From: Prorocentrum cordatum
Lineage: Eukaryota; Sar; Dinophyceae; Prorocentrales; Prorocentraceae
Reading direction: 5' to 3'
Length of the DNA stretch: 64,000 nucleotides
NCBI GenBank assembly: GCA_963575745.1
Contig: CAUYUJ010016282.1
Coordinates: 1,403,372-1,467,371, forward strand
The notes beneath the pieces were generated by a model. That model did not search any database. It was not told the DNA's origin and was given only the letters and a program-made list of their open reading frames with translations. Shown here in pieces: positions 32,261 to 42,510 of this stretch. The translations under genes were made by a program, and so were the position numbers. Each line of letters starts with the position of its first letter. Position 1 is the first letter of the stretch.

Positions 32261-33920
32261 GGCGAGGGTGCGCGGTGCGCCAGTGCCGAGCGCCAGTGCG
32301 CGGCGCAGGGCCCCAGCTTCATACCTATTCGCGGTGGAGGCCCACTGTGGCGGTCGGGGGCGCGAGGACCGGAGATTGCCGTTGCGATCTTGGCCAGACG
32401 GGTGGCTCACGCCACTGGGGAGGACGCCCCAGTGGCGGACCGACGCGCCAAGCGACATCCAGCCTCCATTTCCCGGGAGAACGCGCGGGCGCTGTTGCGG
32501 CGGCTGCAGCCATCAATGGGGGCGGCTGCAGCCCAAGTGACAACGTGGCTTTCCCCCCTCCCATGGGGATCCCAGCGCGCTGACCAGTAAGCTTTCCTCT
32601 TCTTCTGCGGGGCGTCGACGGTTGCCGCCCTCGCTGACCTGCGAGTCCTCACCCCTTGTCGCCCTCTGGGTTCCGAAAGGCTATCCATCAATACAGGATG
32701 TCGAAAGATGATGCCAAGTGTTCTGTTGTCCCGATGTGGCCCCAACGCTCGTAGCCCGTAGCTGTGCCCACCAGCGCCTTCTGCGATGGCTCAGTTTGCG
32801 TTCGGTCGCTTACCATCCTCCCCCACAGTGTTCATTACCGTTCAGTGCGGTTCGGTTCGTTATTGCACCCCTTCCTTCTCCTCATCATCCCTTTTCTCGT
32901 TCTCGTTGTCCTGATCCTCTTGGCCTTCCTTGACCCCGCCCCCGTCCTTGTTGTCGTCCTCTTTGGTCCTTGTCGCCCTCCTGCTCCCCCTCCCCCGCTG
33001 TCCCTTCCCATCCTGTCCGCTCGCCCTCCAAAGGCACCTATGTTTGGCTTTCTTGTCTTAAGGAGTTCTTTGCTCCTGTTGCCGCCGCCTCTCAATCTCG
33101 CAGCTTCTCTGCCGGCTTTCGCAGCTGTCTCGCCGATTGCAAATTAGCCTGCACTGTGCTTCCTCCCCACGCACAGGCAGTGCGGTTTCTGCTGTTTCAG
33201 CGCCTCTCGCAAAATCGATCCTCTCTCCCCCACCCCTTGATTTTGGTCTCCACTGCTCCTGGCCCTCGTCGTCGTCGTCGTCGTCTTCCTCATCCTCCTT
33301 TGTCTTCTCCCCCTGCTGCTGCTCTTGCCTGTGTGCCGCCTCGTCCCCTCGGCATGGTCATCCCAGATCTCCGGCGGCTTGACCCCTCCCGAGTCGCCCG
33401 CCTTTGGGGATCTCTCGGCCTTTTTGCTCCGTGTTTTTGTTCATCGCATTTTGTCCACTTGCTTGATCCCGCGGGCCCAGAAACGGCTTCCCGATCACGA
33501 ACATTGCGAAACAGTTTCTGGCGTTGTTCTTTCGAATCGCCAGAGACCTGGCGCCTCATCACCCTCTTTGTTGCAGCGCCCTGCGATGGGTTTGCCAGCC
33601 GCTGCGCTGCGGTGGGAGGTCAAGCTCCGAGAGACACCTGGGCCGTCTCAGGCGCGCGGCCCTGACGCCGATGACGTCATGACGGCGGTGGCGAGGAGGA
33701 TTTCGGATGGCGATCACGGGTGGGATGACGGTTTTCTCTGGCGGCGTGAAGAAAGTCGTGCGATTGTGTGGGTGTGTGTGTGTGTGTCGCAATTTTTCTT
33801 GCATCAGGAGGCCATCTCAAGGCCCTGAGCATGTCACGGCCCAGGGTGAAAACCGGTCCTGAGTCAGTGGTCAGGAGCTAGATTGCCCGGCGACGCGGAC
33901 AAACGTCCAATCGTCGGAGA
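32261..33920. other. no recognised gene; minor GTC and GT tracts
   Basis: Contains (GTC)n at 33,267-33,285 and (GT)n at 33,768-33,786. Pyrimidine-rich on the plus strand from 32,780 to 33,350. No supported coding region. Confidence 0.45.
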
Positions 33921-33927
33921 TCTGGGG

Positions 33928-33992
33928 GAGGAGGAGGAGGAGGAGGAGGAGGAGGAGGAGGAGGAGGAGGAGGAGGAGGAGGAGGAGGAGGA
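33928..33992. repeat. (GAG)n microsatellite
   Basis: GAGGAGGAG run of about 65 bases. Confidence 0.9.
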
Positions 33993-34064
33993 GAGAGGAC
34001 AAGCTATGTGCGCTCGCGTCATATATGATGTCCTACCCCTCCCTCCCATCCCTTACCATGGCGT

Positions 34065-34410
34065 AGGGGGCCCTCTTGCGTCGATCCGGGGCCCTCTTGG
34101 AGATTCTTGGGCGAGCTTGTGGCGATCTTTGGTCGATCGTGGAGGCCCCTTGGGCCGCCTTGGAGCGTCGGAGAGCCGAGAAGGCGAGAACACCAAAATC
34201 TTTCAACAAACCATGGGACATGTATAGTTTTTATTTCTTTTAGGAGAACTCTTGGAGGCGTCGTGGAGCGTCTGGGAGGTGTCTTGGACCGTCTGGAGGC
34301 CATCTGCGTCGACGGATTATTTTGGCGACTCCAGCCCTTCTGGACCGTCTTGGAGGCCTCTAGGGGTACTCTTTGCCCGTCTTCGGGGTCTTCGGGGCCC
34401 CAGGACCCAC
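34065..34410 (+). repeat. CTTGGGGCC-family array, copy F
   Basis: GGGCCCTCTTG-type repeats with the family core GAGCGTCGGAGAGCCGAGAA at 34,163-34,182 and a T-rich sequel. Confidence 0.65.
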
Positions 34411-34463
34411 CGGGGGGAATGGCATTCTGTCAAGGGAGGAAGAACCACCCGGACCGGACAATT

Positions 34464-34547
34464 GGCGTTTACTAAACGGCCCTGGGCGTTTACTAAACTG
34501 CCTTGCCCTGCTTGATTCCTTCTATGGGCGCGTTTACTAAACCCCCT
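34464..34547. repeat. CGTTTACTAAAC, three copies
   Basis: GGCGTTTACTAAAC, GGCGTTTACTAAAC and GCGCGTTTACTAAAC, the latter ones at about 22- and 50-base spacing, just before the terminal module. Confidence 0.7.
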
Positions 34548-34599
34548 CGCTGGTCGGGGTGGTTATTATGGGGGTGGATGGTTTGCCCCCTATTCTGAC

Positions 34600-34853
34600 C
34601 CATGACCCCCCCCTCCAAAATTCTGACCCCGGGGCCACCCCCTCCCAGACCCACGCGGGACCGCCCCCCGGCACCCCCCCGCGGACCCCCCCATCCCCCC
34701 CCCCTCGGAGGGGAAGGATCCAACGGAAGGAGCTTCCCTACGGCTCGTCTACGACGTTGCTCAATTTCGCTTCGGCCGGCACGCTTGAGGAGGAGGGCCC
34801 AGGGAAAGGGGGGGAGCGGCGACGGCGACGGCGACGACGCTGACGAGGGGAAG

Positions 34854-34897
<44 letters not shown>

Positions 34898-34965
34898 TCG
34901 ACGACGACGAGGACGACGACGGCGAACGGAAGAGCGTCTTCCACACGCCGACATGGCCTGTGGAT
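34600..34965 (+). repeat. CTTG-family terminal module, copy 2 of 2
   Basis: C-rich block, GGGGAAGGATCCAACGGAAG, CTACGACGTTGCTCAATTTC (34,749-34,768), a (GAC/GGCGAC)n tract and ACACGCCGACATGG (34,942-34,955). Same order as 12,640-13,005. Confidence 0.7.
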
Positions 34966-35497
34966 TTCCAGTTGCGCCCGATAACTCTGTACGTATATTC
35001 CACCCTGGCCTCCTTCGCCTTCATCCTGGACCTCTTGTTAGGGTCCGCCTTGCGACGTGGAACATCGGGTTGAGGAAAAGGCTTTGGCACGTGCAGCGGC
35101 CTCTGAATTGCCATGCCCGCGTCTCCTCGTAGTTATAGCCGCAGTCAGTGGTCTCTTGGGTCGACATGATCTGCGTGCCGACCCTTAACGATTCCGATCG
35201 CATCGTGTACTAGCATCCTTGTGGGGTTGCGCGTGCAAGTGCGCGGCGCATCCCCAGGGGCGCGCACTGTCGCGCCGAAGACTCCCAGCCAAATTGTTGC
35301 CTTCAGCTCCGAAGGCTCCACGTTCCCAACGCCAATAGCCTACCATGTGTAATTGTGCCCCCGTGCTAGAATAACGATCCTCCTCATCTAGTACTGGTTC
35401 TCCCCTCGCATGCTCTCGGACGAGGTAACATATAACAATCATGTTCGTCTGTTCCTCCCACCACCATCTGAGCACTGCGATGTCATTGGGACACCTA
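34966..35497. other. no recognised gene
   Basis: A 105-codon minus-strand ORF (35,185-35,502) has ordinary composition but no motif I recognise. Nothing else supported. Confidence 0.4.
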
Positions 35498-35576
35498 TAC
35501 ACATATATATATATATATACATGTACCTATATATACATATATATGTATACGTATACATTTATATACATATATTGGT
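35498..35576. repeat. AT/TATACA-rich tract
   Basis: ATATATATATACATGTACC and variants, about 80 bases. Confidence 0.8.
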
Positions 35577-35777
35577 ACCGCTTTTCACTGCGCGTCGAGC
35601 TGCCTCAGACATCTGACTGCGTAGAGATTGCCGCCAGGTGTCGGGTCGATGTGACTGCACAGCGTGCTCTCGCCGCCATCGCGATAATTACCTCCTGCAA
35701 GCCTGCTCCGCTTGTTTTTCTCTGCAAGCGTCGCTACTGCCTTCATCGTTTTGACGTCGAGGCGGTCCCCGATGTAC

Positions 35778-35941
35778 ACCTTAGGCGATGCTTAAGAAAA
35801 CCCAAGTTTTCGGCCAGAGTCTCGATTATTCTCAATGTTTCGATGTAAATCCTAAGATTTGAATGGAAATGTTGGGTTTTTATTCAAATTCTGAGACTAT
35901 GAATTTCTTAACCCATGATTTCTAAAGCATTTCGCAGGGTG
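35778..35941 (-). mobile_element. MITE with 25-bp TIRs, TA target, copy 1
   Basis: 164-bp element flanked by TA (35,776-35,777 and 35,942-35,943). Ends are CACCTTAGGCGATGCTTAAG and, read on the other strand, CACCCTGCGAAATGCTTTAG. The reverse complement matches the copy at 38,969-39,133 over the full length with scattered substitutions. AT-rich inside, unlike its surroundings. No coding capacity. TA duplication and short TIRs fit a Tc1/mariner-type non-autonomous element (inference). Confidence 0.85.
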
Positions 35942-35971
35942 TAGTTGGTACCTGAGGCTCCGACGTGGGTC

Positions 35972-37060
35972 TCAGGGAGTATGACCATTCCGTTTTTCAA
36001 ACTGTTCATCCTTATCTTGAGCCTGGGGTCCCAGGTCGATAGGTTCTGCATGAAGGTGGCGCCTCAACCCTCGAGGCTTGTCGCTACTTGTGGGTGCACC
36101 CTTCGCCTCTGCTTCCACGACAACTGCCGCCATCTCGTTCTTCTCCATCGCCTTCGTGTCAGGCTCCGCAGCCGGTGGAGCTGCGCCACGTCATTTGGCA
36201 GCATGGGCTCAGCTTCCACGTGGACCGGCCGCCTATTCTTTGCTCTCACCGCCCCCATTTGCCTCCTCCAGGTCGTTCGCCGTCCACCTGCCTCTTCTTC
36301 TGCCGCCTGGGCTCGTCGATCCACGCCTGCTCCTTCTTCCGCTGTTCCTTGAGCTTCTCTGCGCTGCCGCGAACGCAGCCCTGGCCGCCTGCTTGGGTGC
36401 CGTGGGGAAGTCCGAATTGCGCCGCTCGAGTTCCTGCGCGCCATCCTCGGTGATTCCTCTGCTGTTGCCCAGGTTGAAGAGCTCGCCCGAAGAGCTCGCC
36501 CGTGTCGACCTCCACGTCGTCGTCTCCAAGAAGGGGACCGACGGGTAGGAGTGGTTTGCCGTTATTTCGTGCAGGAGGTGATGGTCCTCCCAGTGGGTAA
36601 TGCCGCATTGTTTCCTTGACTCGATCTTCCGCCTCTGATACCTCCATCGATCGTTGGTCGAAGGTCTTCGTCGCATGTGCAATCTCCTCTCGGAGTCGCT
36701 CTCGTCGTCGTATGGTTTCTTCTGTGTTGACTGCGCTTGCGCCTTCGCCACTTGGTCCTCTGCTTGCCGAAGTGGTGCTCGAGACCTTGGTGCGTGAGCA
36801 GCTGCAGCTGGCTTCGGGGCGACTTCTCCGAGTAGTTGCTCGGTCCTCTGCTTGACGATTGCGCTGCCTGTTTGTATGGCTGTCTCGAGAAGTTGTACCA
36901 GGGCGAACGCTGCACCCAGCTTCCTGTTCTTCGCAGCAGTGGAGCTTGACCGGCCACTCCAAGCTTGGACATATAGAGGTTGCTCTGCTCCTCAAGCTCT
37001 TGCCGCCGCACTTGGCTGTTGCGCCTGATGCTGCCAATCGGTCACTCCACAGCCACGTGC
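35972..37060 (-). pseudogene. coiled-coil ORF1-like protein, frame-shifted
   Basis: Minus-strand coding-like sequence in alternating frames. In order from the N-terminal side: a helical block near 37,000-36,970 (RRQELEEQSNLYMSKLGVAG), a Glu/Arg-rich coiled-coil block (TEETIRRRERLREEIAHATK, about 36,720-36,660), an acidic block DVEVDTGELF (about 36,500), an Ala-rich helix (FPTAPKQAARAAFAAAQ, about 36,410-36,360), a basic Lys/Arg block, and a C-terminal stretch ending at a stop complementary to 35,972-35,974. The style matches ORF1 or gag-like coiled-coil proteins placed before endonuclease/RT ORFs of dinoflagellate LINEs as I recall them, which is weak evidence. MITE copy 1 lies 31 bp beyond the stop. 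Confidence 0.4.
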
Positions 37061-37349
37061 TGCACTGCTGAAATAATGCCTGTGTACCTTTCTGCTTGCC
37101 GCCGCGACGCCATCATGGCCACGTCTGAACCAGCGGCTTCCGTGGCCATCCATGACGTCCACTGTCACCGCCAGGAGGAGACATGGCAGTGCACCGAACG
37201 GGAATAATCTGGAAGGAAGACAACTCCTCTGCGCTTGGAGGATTGTAGGGCAATTCGCCCTCGTCGTCAGGGCGGTCCTACCACTCTGGGTGCCCATAGG
37301 ACTCGCGGCCACCGCAATCCTTATCGGCCTTGGACCCATACGGCTGTGG

Positions 37350-37620
37350 ATGACGATGCTACTTACAATGGTGATGATGATGAAGGTGTTGATAATGATT
37401 GTGATGGTGATGGCGACAATCATGGTGATGGTGATGATACCGTTGGTGATGATGGTGGTACTGGTGGTGACCGTGATGGTGACGATATTGATGGGCGTGA
37501 CGATGGCAATGCCGATGATCTATGTGATGCTGATGCTGTTGCGTATGATGATGCTGGATGTTGTGTTGCTGGCGATGACGATGGTATTGATGATGCTGCT
37601 CATGGTTACGATTAAGGTCA
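37350..37620 (+). repeat. GAT trinucleotide satellite
   Basis: GATGGTGATG triplets on the plus strand, degenerate at both ends. Confidence 0.8.
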
Positions 37621-37840
37621 TGGTGGTGGTGCCGACCATGATGCGAGCGCAGGACGCTAACTCCAACAACGATGCGGCTGGGGAGGAGGAGTAGGAGGAG
37701 GGGGATGACTGCTCATGATGAGGAGGTGGAGGCCAGGCACGCCGAAGTCTGGGAGGTGCGCCTAACCAATTGCCATCTGGAGCCAGGGTGGGGTGCCCTG
37801 GTGTGAGCCTTCTGCATTTCACAGGGTCCAACGTGGATGA

Positions 37841-37905
37841 CGGATGATGAGGAGGAGGAGGAGGAGGAGGAGGAGGAGGAGGAGAAGGAGGAGGAGGAGA
37901 AGAAG
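37841..37905. repeat. (GAG)n microsatellite
   Basis: GAGGAGGAG run with a few GAA interruptions. Confidence 0.85.
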
Positions 37906-37909
37906 GTTG

Positions 37910-38380
37910 CATTGGAGGAAGGGCAGCAGGATGAGGAGGAACATTGGGGTTTTAGGAGTGAGGAACGCGGAATAGTGAGGCGGAGGAGGCGAAGGGCAGG
38001 CACGTGTGCGCGATGTTTGTGTTAACGGCCCAGAGGCGTCGGGTCCCACAGCATGGCGCTGCACCAGTTCAAGATGGGGCCCAAGGAGAGGGGATGGACC
38101 CCCCCCTCCTCCCTTTCCTCGCCCCTTCCCCCTCCCCCCTGCCCCCTCCCCTTCCATCCACTCCCTCGGCGCCCCTCCTCCCCGCTCTCCTTCGTTCTCC
38201 TGCTCGTCCCAAACTTCCAAACTGCTTCTTCTACCGTCATTTCTCTTTTCCTGTTGTGTGCTCTTCCTAATCTATCTCGCACCACCGACCCAAAGCGCAG
38301 TGAGGCATCGAAGCACAGGCAAAGAAGGCGGAGGAGGACGAGGATGGTGGCCAGAGTAAACGGATTAATCCAAGACGCAC
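37910..38380. other. no recognised gene
   Basis: C-rich CCCCTCC stretch at 38,100-38,170 and mixed sequence. Nothing supported. Confidence 0.4.
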
Positions 38381-38816
38381 CACGCCTTCCATCCGTGTAG
38401 CTGTTGCACATTCGGACAGAAAGCCGGAAGCCGTTTTAAAGTGGAACCGCCTTTGAAAAATAGTTGCCATCCATTCGTGCGTATGTTGCACAAGTATACA
38501 CCCGTGTTCTTACGGGCTGGTGGCGTACGGTGCGCTCGCTGGGTTATGACCGGGAACCGCGTTCTATTTGTATAGTTTCGCGGGCGATGTTTCTCCCCCA
38601 ATCCCCGAGTTTCGCCCGAAAAGTCTGGCCGCTCAGAAGAATGGGAAAACCCTGGGATACACCCCAAGGGGGCTATTCGGACGCACCCCTATCGAGAATG
38701 GACACCCCCCCATCGTATATCCCAGGGTTAGGCCCCAAATTTCTGGTCCATTCGGAAACCCCACGAAGCCTGGGATAGGGGTCGACATATCCCCTGTTAT
38801 AGTTGGTGGAATTCGT

Positions 38817-39225
38817 CGAGACGAGGTTGCGCGACGCCGAGTCGAGAGCCCCCGTTTGAAGACGACCCGCCTTTCATCAGTGTACTCTGCTGGTGTTTTT
38901 CAGTCGAGCGTGCGGCGTGCCGAGGCGAGCGTCCCCTTTTTGAAGAAGACCCGTCCTCCATCCGTGTACACCCTGCGAAATGCTTAAGAAATCATGGGTT
39001 AAGAAATTCATAGTCTCAGAACTTGAATAAAAGCCGAACAATTCTATTCAAAAGTTAGGTTTTCCATTGAAACAATAAGAATAATCAAGACTCTGGCCGA
39101 AACCTTACGTTTTCTTAAGCATCGCCTAGGGTGTACGTATTCCGTGTTTTTGTAAGTCGAGTGTGCGTGGCTCCGAGGTAATCGCCCCATTTTGAAACCA
39201 GCCCGCCCTCCACCCGTGTAACAGT
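38817..39225. repeat. 85-95-bp tandem repeat hosting MITE copy 2
   Basis: Units contain CGAGTCGAGAGCCCCCGTTT or CGAGGCGAGCGTCCCCTTTT, then TGAAGAAGACCCGTCCTCCA and TCCGTGTA, then TGTTTTTCAGTCGAGCG or TGTTTTTGTAAGTCGAGTG. Unit 1 is uninterrupted at its TA (38,883-38,884); at the equivalent TA of unit 2 the MITE is inserted. A more distant relative occurs at 38,380-38,530. Confidence 0.75.
38969..39133 (+). mobile_element. MITE with 25-bp TIRs, TA target, copy 2
   Basis: 165-bp element from CACCCTGCGAAATG to CATCGCCTAGGGTG flanked by TA on both sides (38,967-38,968 and 39,134-39,135). The TIRs share CACCCT and ATGCTTAAGAAA. It is inverted relative to copy 1 and interrupts a tandem repeat whose neighbouring unit preserves the empty site. 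Confidence 0.9.
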
Positions 39226-39239
39226 TTGTTAATTTCAGG

Positions 39240-39752
39240 CGTGGAGCGCGCACAACACGCCGAGGATTGCTTCCTCCGAGCCTATGGGGAGTGCCTGCAG
39301 CAGCTCCGCGGGCGGTGGCGAGAGGACACTTCGGGTGTGCCATGTGCGTCGCTGGCTGCCGCAGGCTCGGATGGGGCAGGTGACGTGTTCGTCGAGGTTG
39401 TGATGGCGCCGTCGGACATTTTGCGGCTGATATGGCTCAATCCGCTCTCCGCCTCCACGTCCGTGAGGCTCGCGGAGCTGACCAATGCCACCATGGCGGC
39501 GGACGCGATTTTACCTGCGGGCACGAAGGATGCTTGTAGAGAATGGCGAGGATTGCTCCGACAGGAAGCAGAAGGGAGGCTGGCGGTGGAGGCAGTGTGC
39601 CAGCAGGGCCCCTACACTTCTGGGCATGCGGGCTGCGCGATCGTCATCGGCAATGGCGCGCAGGAGCTGCACCTTCGGCACACGTGGGGTCTCCACTTGG
39701 AGCCGATGGTCGGGCGCTGGCTGTCCGCGTGTGGCAGAAACAGTTGGGATCG

Positions 39753-39784
<32 letters not shown>

Positions 39785-40236
39785 GTGTGTGTGGGTGGGG
39801 CTCACGCGTTTCTTTGTCCAACCGTCGGAGGCGAACAAGATGGGCTTGTACAAGGGGGCGGTGAATTTGCTGACGCATTGGTGGCGCCAGATTTTGCGGG
39901 AGGCCGCAGCGCTGAGTACCAGTGTTCTTCGCAGGCACACATTTCGGGATCTCGAAGGTGGATGATGAGTGGCGGCGAACAGGTTGCGACGGGCTGGGGC
40001 AGGCAGGCACGCGCGAACGGAGACGAAGAGGAGTGGGAGAGGATATCCGCCACGTGTTTGATGAGCATTTCATGGCCGCCCCGTGGACCTTTCGTGTGGC
40101 GCCCGAGGCCACTTACTGTGCGAGTGACAAAGAAGGAAAGCCAGGCGGACGCAGCACCATCGACTACATTTTGATGCTGCAGGGCTGCATGGAGTGGGTC
40201 GAGAGGATCCACGTGATGATAAGCGCGGGCGCGTAG
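39240..40236 (+). pseudogene. LINE-type endonuclease fragment, frame-shifted
   Basis: Coding-like sequence in three frames. About 39,240-39,740: a mixed domain-like region ending with CAIVIGNGAQELHLRHTWGL. About 39,690-39,960 in another frame: LAVRVWQKQLGSVCVCV, then KMGLYKGAVNLL. About 39,960-40,236 in a third: ending GRSTIDYILMLQG, which resembles the SxIDY motif of the APE-type endonucleases of LINEs, before a TAG at 40,234-40,236. A (TG)n run (39,752-39,793) lies inside the coding region. The remaining catalytic motifs of the fold (the WxN, QE and GDxN positions) are not clearly seen, so this is a degenerate fragment. It is not contiguous with the minus-strand ORF1-like fragment. Confidence 0.45.
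39752..39793. repeat. (TG)n microsatellite inside the endonuclease fragment
   Basis: GTGTGTGTG run with one GC interruption, read as Val-Cys repeats in one frame. Confidence 0.9.
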
Positions 40237-40299
40237 GTGCATACGATCGGGGGCACCCCGCCGCCCAGCCACCCCCCCTTCCCTTGCTGGGCACTGCGC

Positions 40300-40643
40300 G
40301 CCAGAAACATGTGGGGGGGGGGGGCAGGTGTGCGCAGCGGTGGCAGACCCTGCAGTGCGACCCGACGGGGATGATGGACGCGGTGATTCCGGGCGCGGAG
40401 AAGGCGTCCTTCCTGGGAGACTCGGGGCAGCAGGTGGCGGAACTGGGGGCGCCCGATGACTATTTCGAGCTGCTGGAGAGGGTCATGCTGGAGGCTGGTC
40501 ACGGGCGCTTCGCCGAGGTCCAGACGGTGCCGCACCCTCGGCAATGGGAGCACAGCGACGAAATTTGTTACGGCGACGCGCGGTGCTTCGAGATGGACGG
40601 CAATGCACAAACAAGAGAGAGCATGATACCAGCGGCAAGCTGA
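40300..40643 (+). pseudogene. unrecognised ORF fragment after the endonuclease
   Basis: About 110 residues of ordinary composition in the frame ending at TGA 40,641-40,643, beginning after a G11 run (40,313-40,323). It has an acidic helical part (FLGDSGQQVAELGAPDDYFE). Position after the SxIDY motif would suit the segment between endonuclease and RT in a LINE, but I cannot show this. Confidence 0.3.
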
Positions 40644-41201
40644 AAGAGGCCCCCCAGCAGCTGCACGCGAGGAGGTAGGCGGACAAGGGGGACAGGGAGG
40701 AGTTCAACCTAGACAAGGTGGAGGAGGGTTGGGGGAACATGAGGATTGTGGAGTCGCCGAAGATCGCGGTCGGCGGCGAGGCGCAGGTTCTGGGCAGAGC
40801 AGAGGGACGGGAGATTTGGGCCGCTGTCGCTGGAGGAAACGAGTGGATGGAGGCATGGAAGTTTCCTGGTCGACAGGGTGGAACGAAGGCGGCGGCGCTG
40901 GACTGGAGCAGTCGGCGAGTTTGAGGGGGCGTTCTGCTCCGCCTTTGCCGGCATCCGCTGGCGAGGAAGAGCTGGTCAATTTGGGCGCGGGAAGGGTTGG
41001 CCGCTGCGTCGGGCCCCCCCCCCCAGGCGCGAGGCAGTCCCAGACGTCGCCGTGCCCGTTGGGTTGCGCGAGTTCTCCCTGGGCGCGGAGAAGGCCGGGC
41101 GGGGCGGGTTTCGCGGTGGAGATGCCAGCGCAGGCGCTCTTTCGCAGCCTGGCGCGACCCGCCGGCCTGGCCCCGCTCTATTGGCTCGGATGTCGCGCGA
41201 G

Positions 41202-41414
41202 TCTGGACGCCCGAAATGGGTACCGAAAGAATGGGTACAATGCCCAACAGCAGTTCCTGCTCATTTTGAACAGGCCTCACTGTCCACGCCGCCACGGCCT
41301 GTGTCCATTCGAGACTGGAGGCCGCCTGCCCAACAGCGGCCGCTGTTGGTTTGGGACAACCTTTGTTGTTGGGCATCGTACCCATTCTTTCGGTGCCCAT
41401 GTCGGGCGTCCAAA
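41202..41414. repeat. 50-bp inverted repeat around a 113-bp spacer
   Basis: Left arm 41,202-41,250 has GGACGCCCGAAATGGGTACC, GAAAGAATGGGTACAATGCC and CAACA. Right arm 41,363-41,414 is its inverse complement with about 5 changes. Both arms, read outward-in on opposite strands, encode nearly the same peptide (TPxMGTERMGTMPN). It could be a small TIR element or a locally inverted duplication; no target duplication was found. Confidence 0.8.
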
Positions 41415-41639
41415 GCAAGCGCGGCGGCGAGGCAGCGGCGAAGGGCGATCGCGCGATTCGCCTCGGGTTTGGGGGCGGCGCTCTACGCGAAGAGGCTGAA
41501 ATGCAGCCCCCCCCCCCCAGAGTTGCGGCTTCGAGCGAGGGGGCCGACGTGGGCGGCCATCGCGCCGTTGCAGGTCCCCAGCTGGCAGCTCCATTAAGGA
41601 GGCTGGAGATTGGCGGCGGCCATGAAGGACTCGCAGAAA

Positions 41640-42480
41640 CCGTTTGGCTCGTCTCGTTCGGGGGCGCTGGGCGCGGCGGGCGGGCGGCTGATTGATGGGG
41701 CGAGGCCCTCTGGAGGCGGCGCTGCAGGGGCGCGGCGGTGGACTCGCCGACTCGCGAGGGCGCGCGCGAGGCCGACGCGGGCGATGGCGCGATGATGGGC
41801 GACCCTTTCTGCGTCGAGGCGCTCGCGAAGGCCTTGAAAGGGCCCGCGCGGGATCGGGCGGGGGCGCGCGGGCGGCGGCCCGCGGCGCCCAGAGGCGGGC
41901 GCCGCGGCGCGCCACTCGGGCCCGCCGACCTCCCCCGAGGGCGCGGCGGGGCGCGAGGTGCCGAGGAGGCGCGCGTCGGCGAAAGCTGCCTACTACGCCG
42001 CGGGCGGCTGCCGGAGCTCGAGCGCGCCGTGGAGGTGGGGGGGGCGGGGTTCCACAGAGCGCAGCCGTGGCCGCTGTTGTCAGTGCGTTTCGTTTCGTCA
42101 GGCGCCGCTGCGAAGGCCGACGCGATGCCCGGGCCATTTCGGTCGCGCTGCAGCGGCGGGCAAGGCCGCATTCTGGGGCGAAGGCGGCAGCGCCGATGGC
42201 CTGACGACGCTCCGCCGCGCGCGGAGACGGGGCCATCTGGGGCGGTCTCGCTTCTGGCGCGCCGAGTCGGAGACGACGCGGGCGAGGCTGCGAAGGCCCG
42301 CGAGGGCGAAGCCGACTGGCTGGAGGAGTTGAGCAGGGCGCCGTGGAACTTGGAGGCGGACAAGGAGGTGGCCGAGAAGTGCGCCATGCTGAACTTGCAA
42401 GGGTGGCGCGAACCAGTTGGCGACTCAGACCCCGCTGCCCTCTGCGGTCGCGCCGTCTGGGATGGAGAGTCGCGCCCGTG
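41640..42480. other. very GC-rich sequence, no supported gene
   Basis: Long ORFs overlap on both strands (up to 951 codons on the minus strand), all Ala/Arg/Pro/Gly-rich. A helical stretch at about 42,290-42,420 on the plus strand might be the start of the copia RT region, but nothing conclusive is visible, and no integrase motif was found. Confidence 0.4.
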
Positions 42481-42510
42481 ATGTTCGCCATTATTGTCGC
42501 GTTTTGACAA

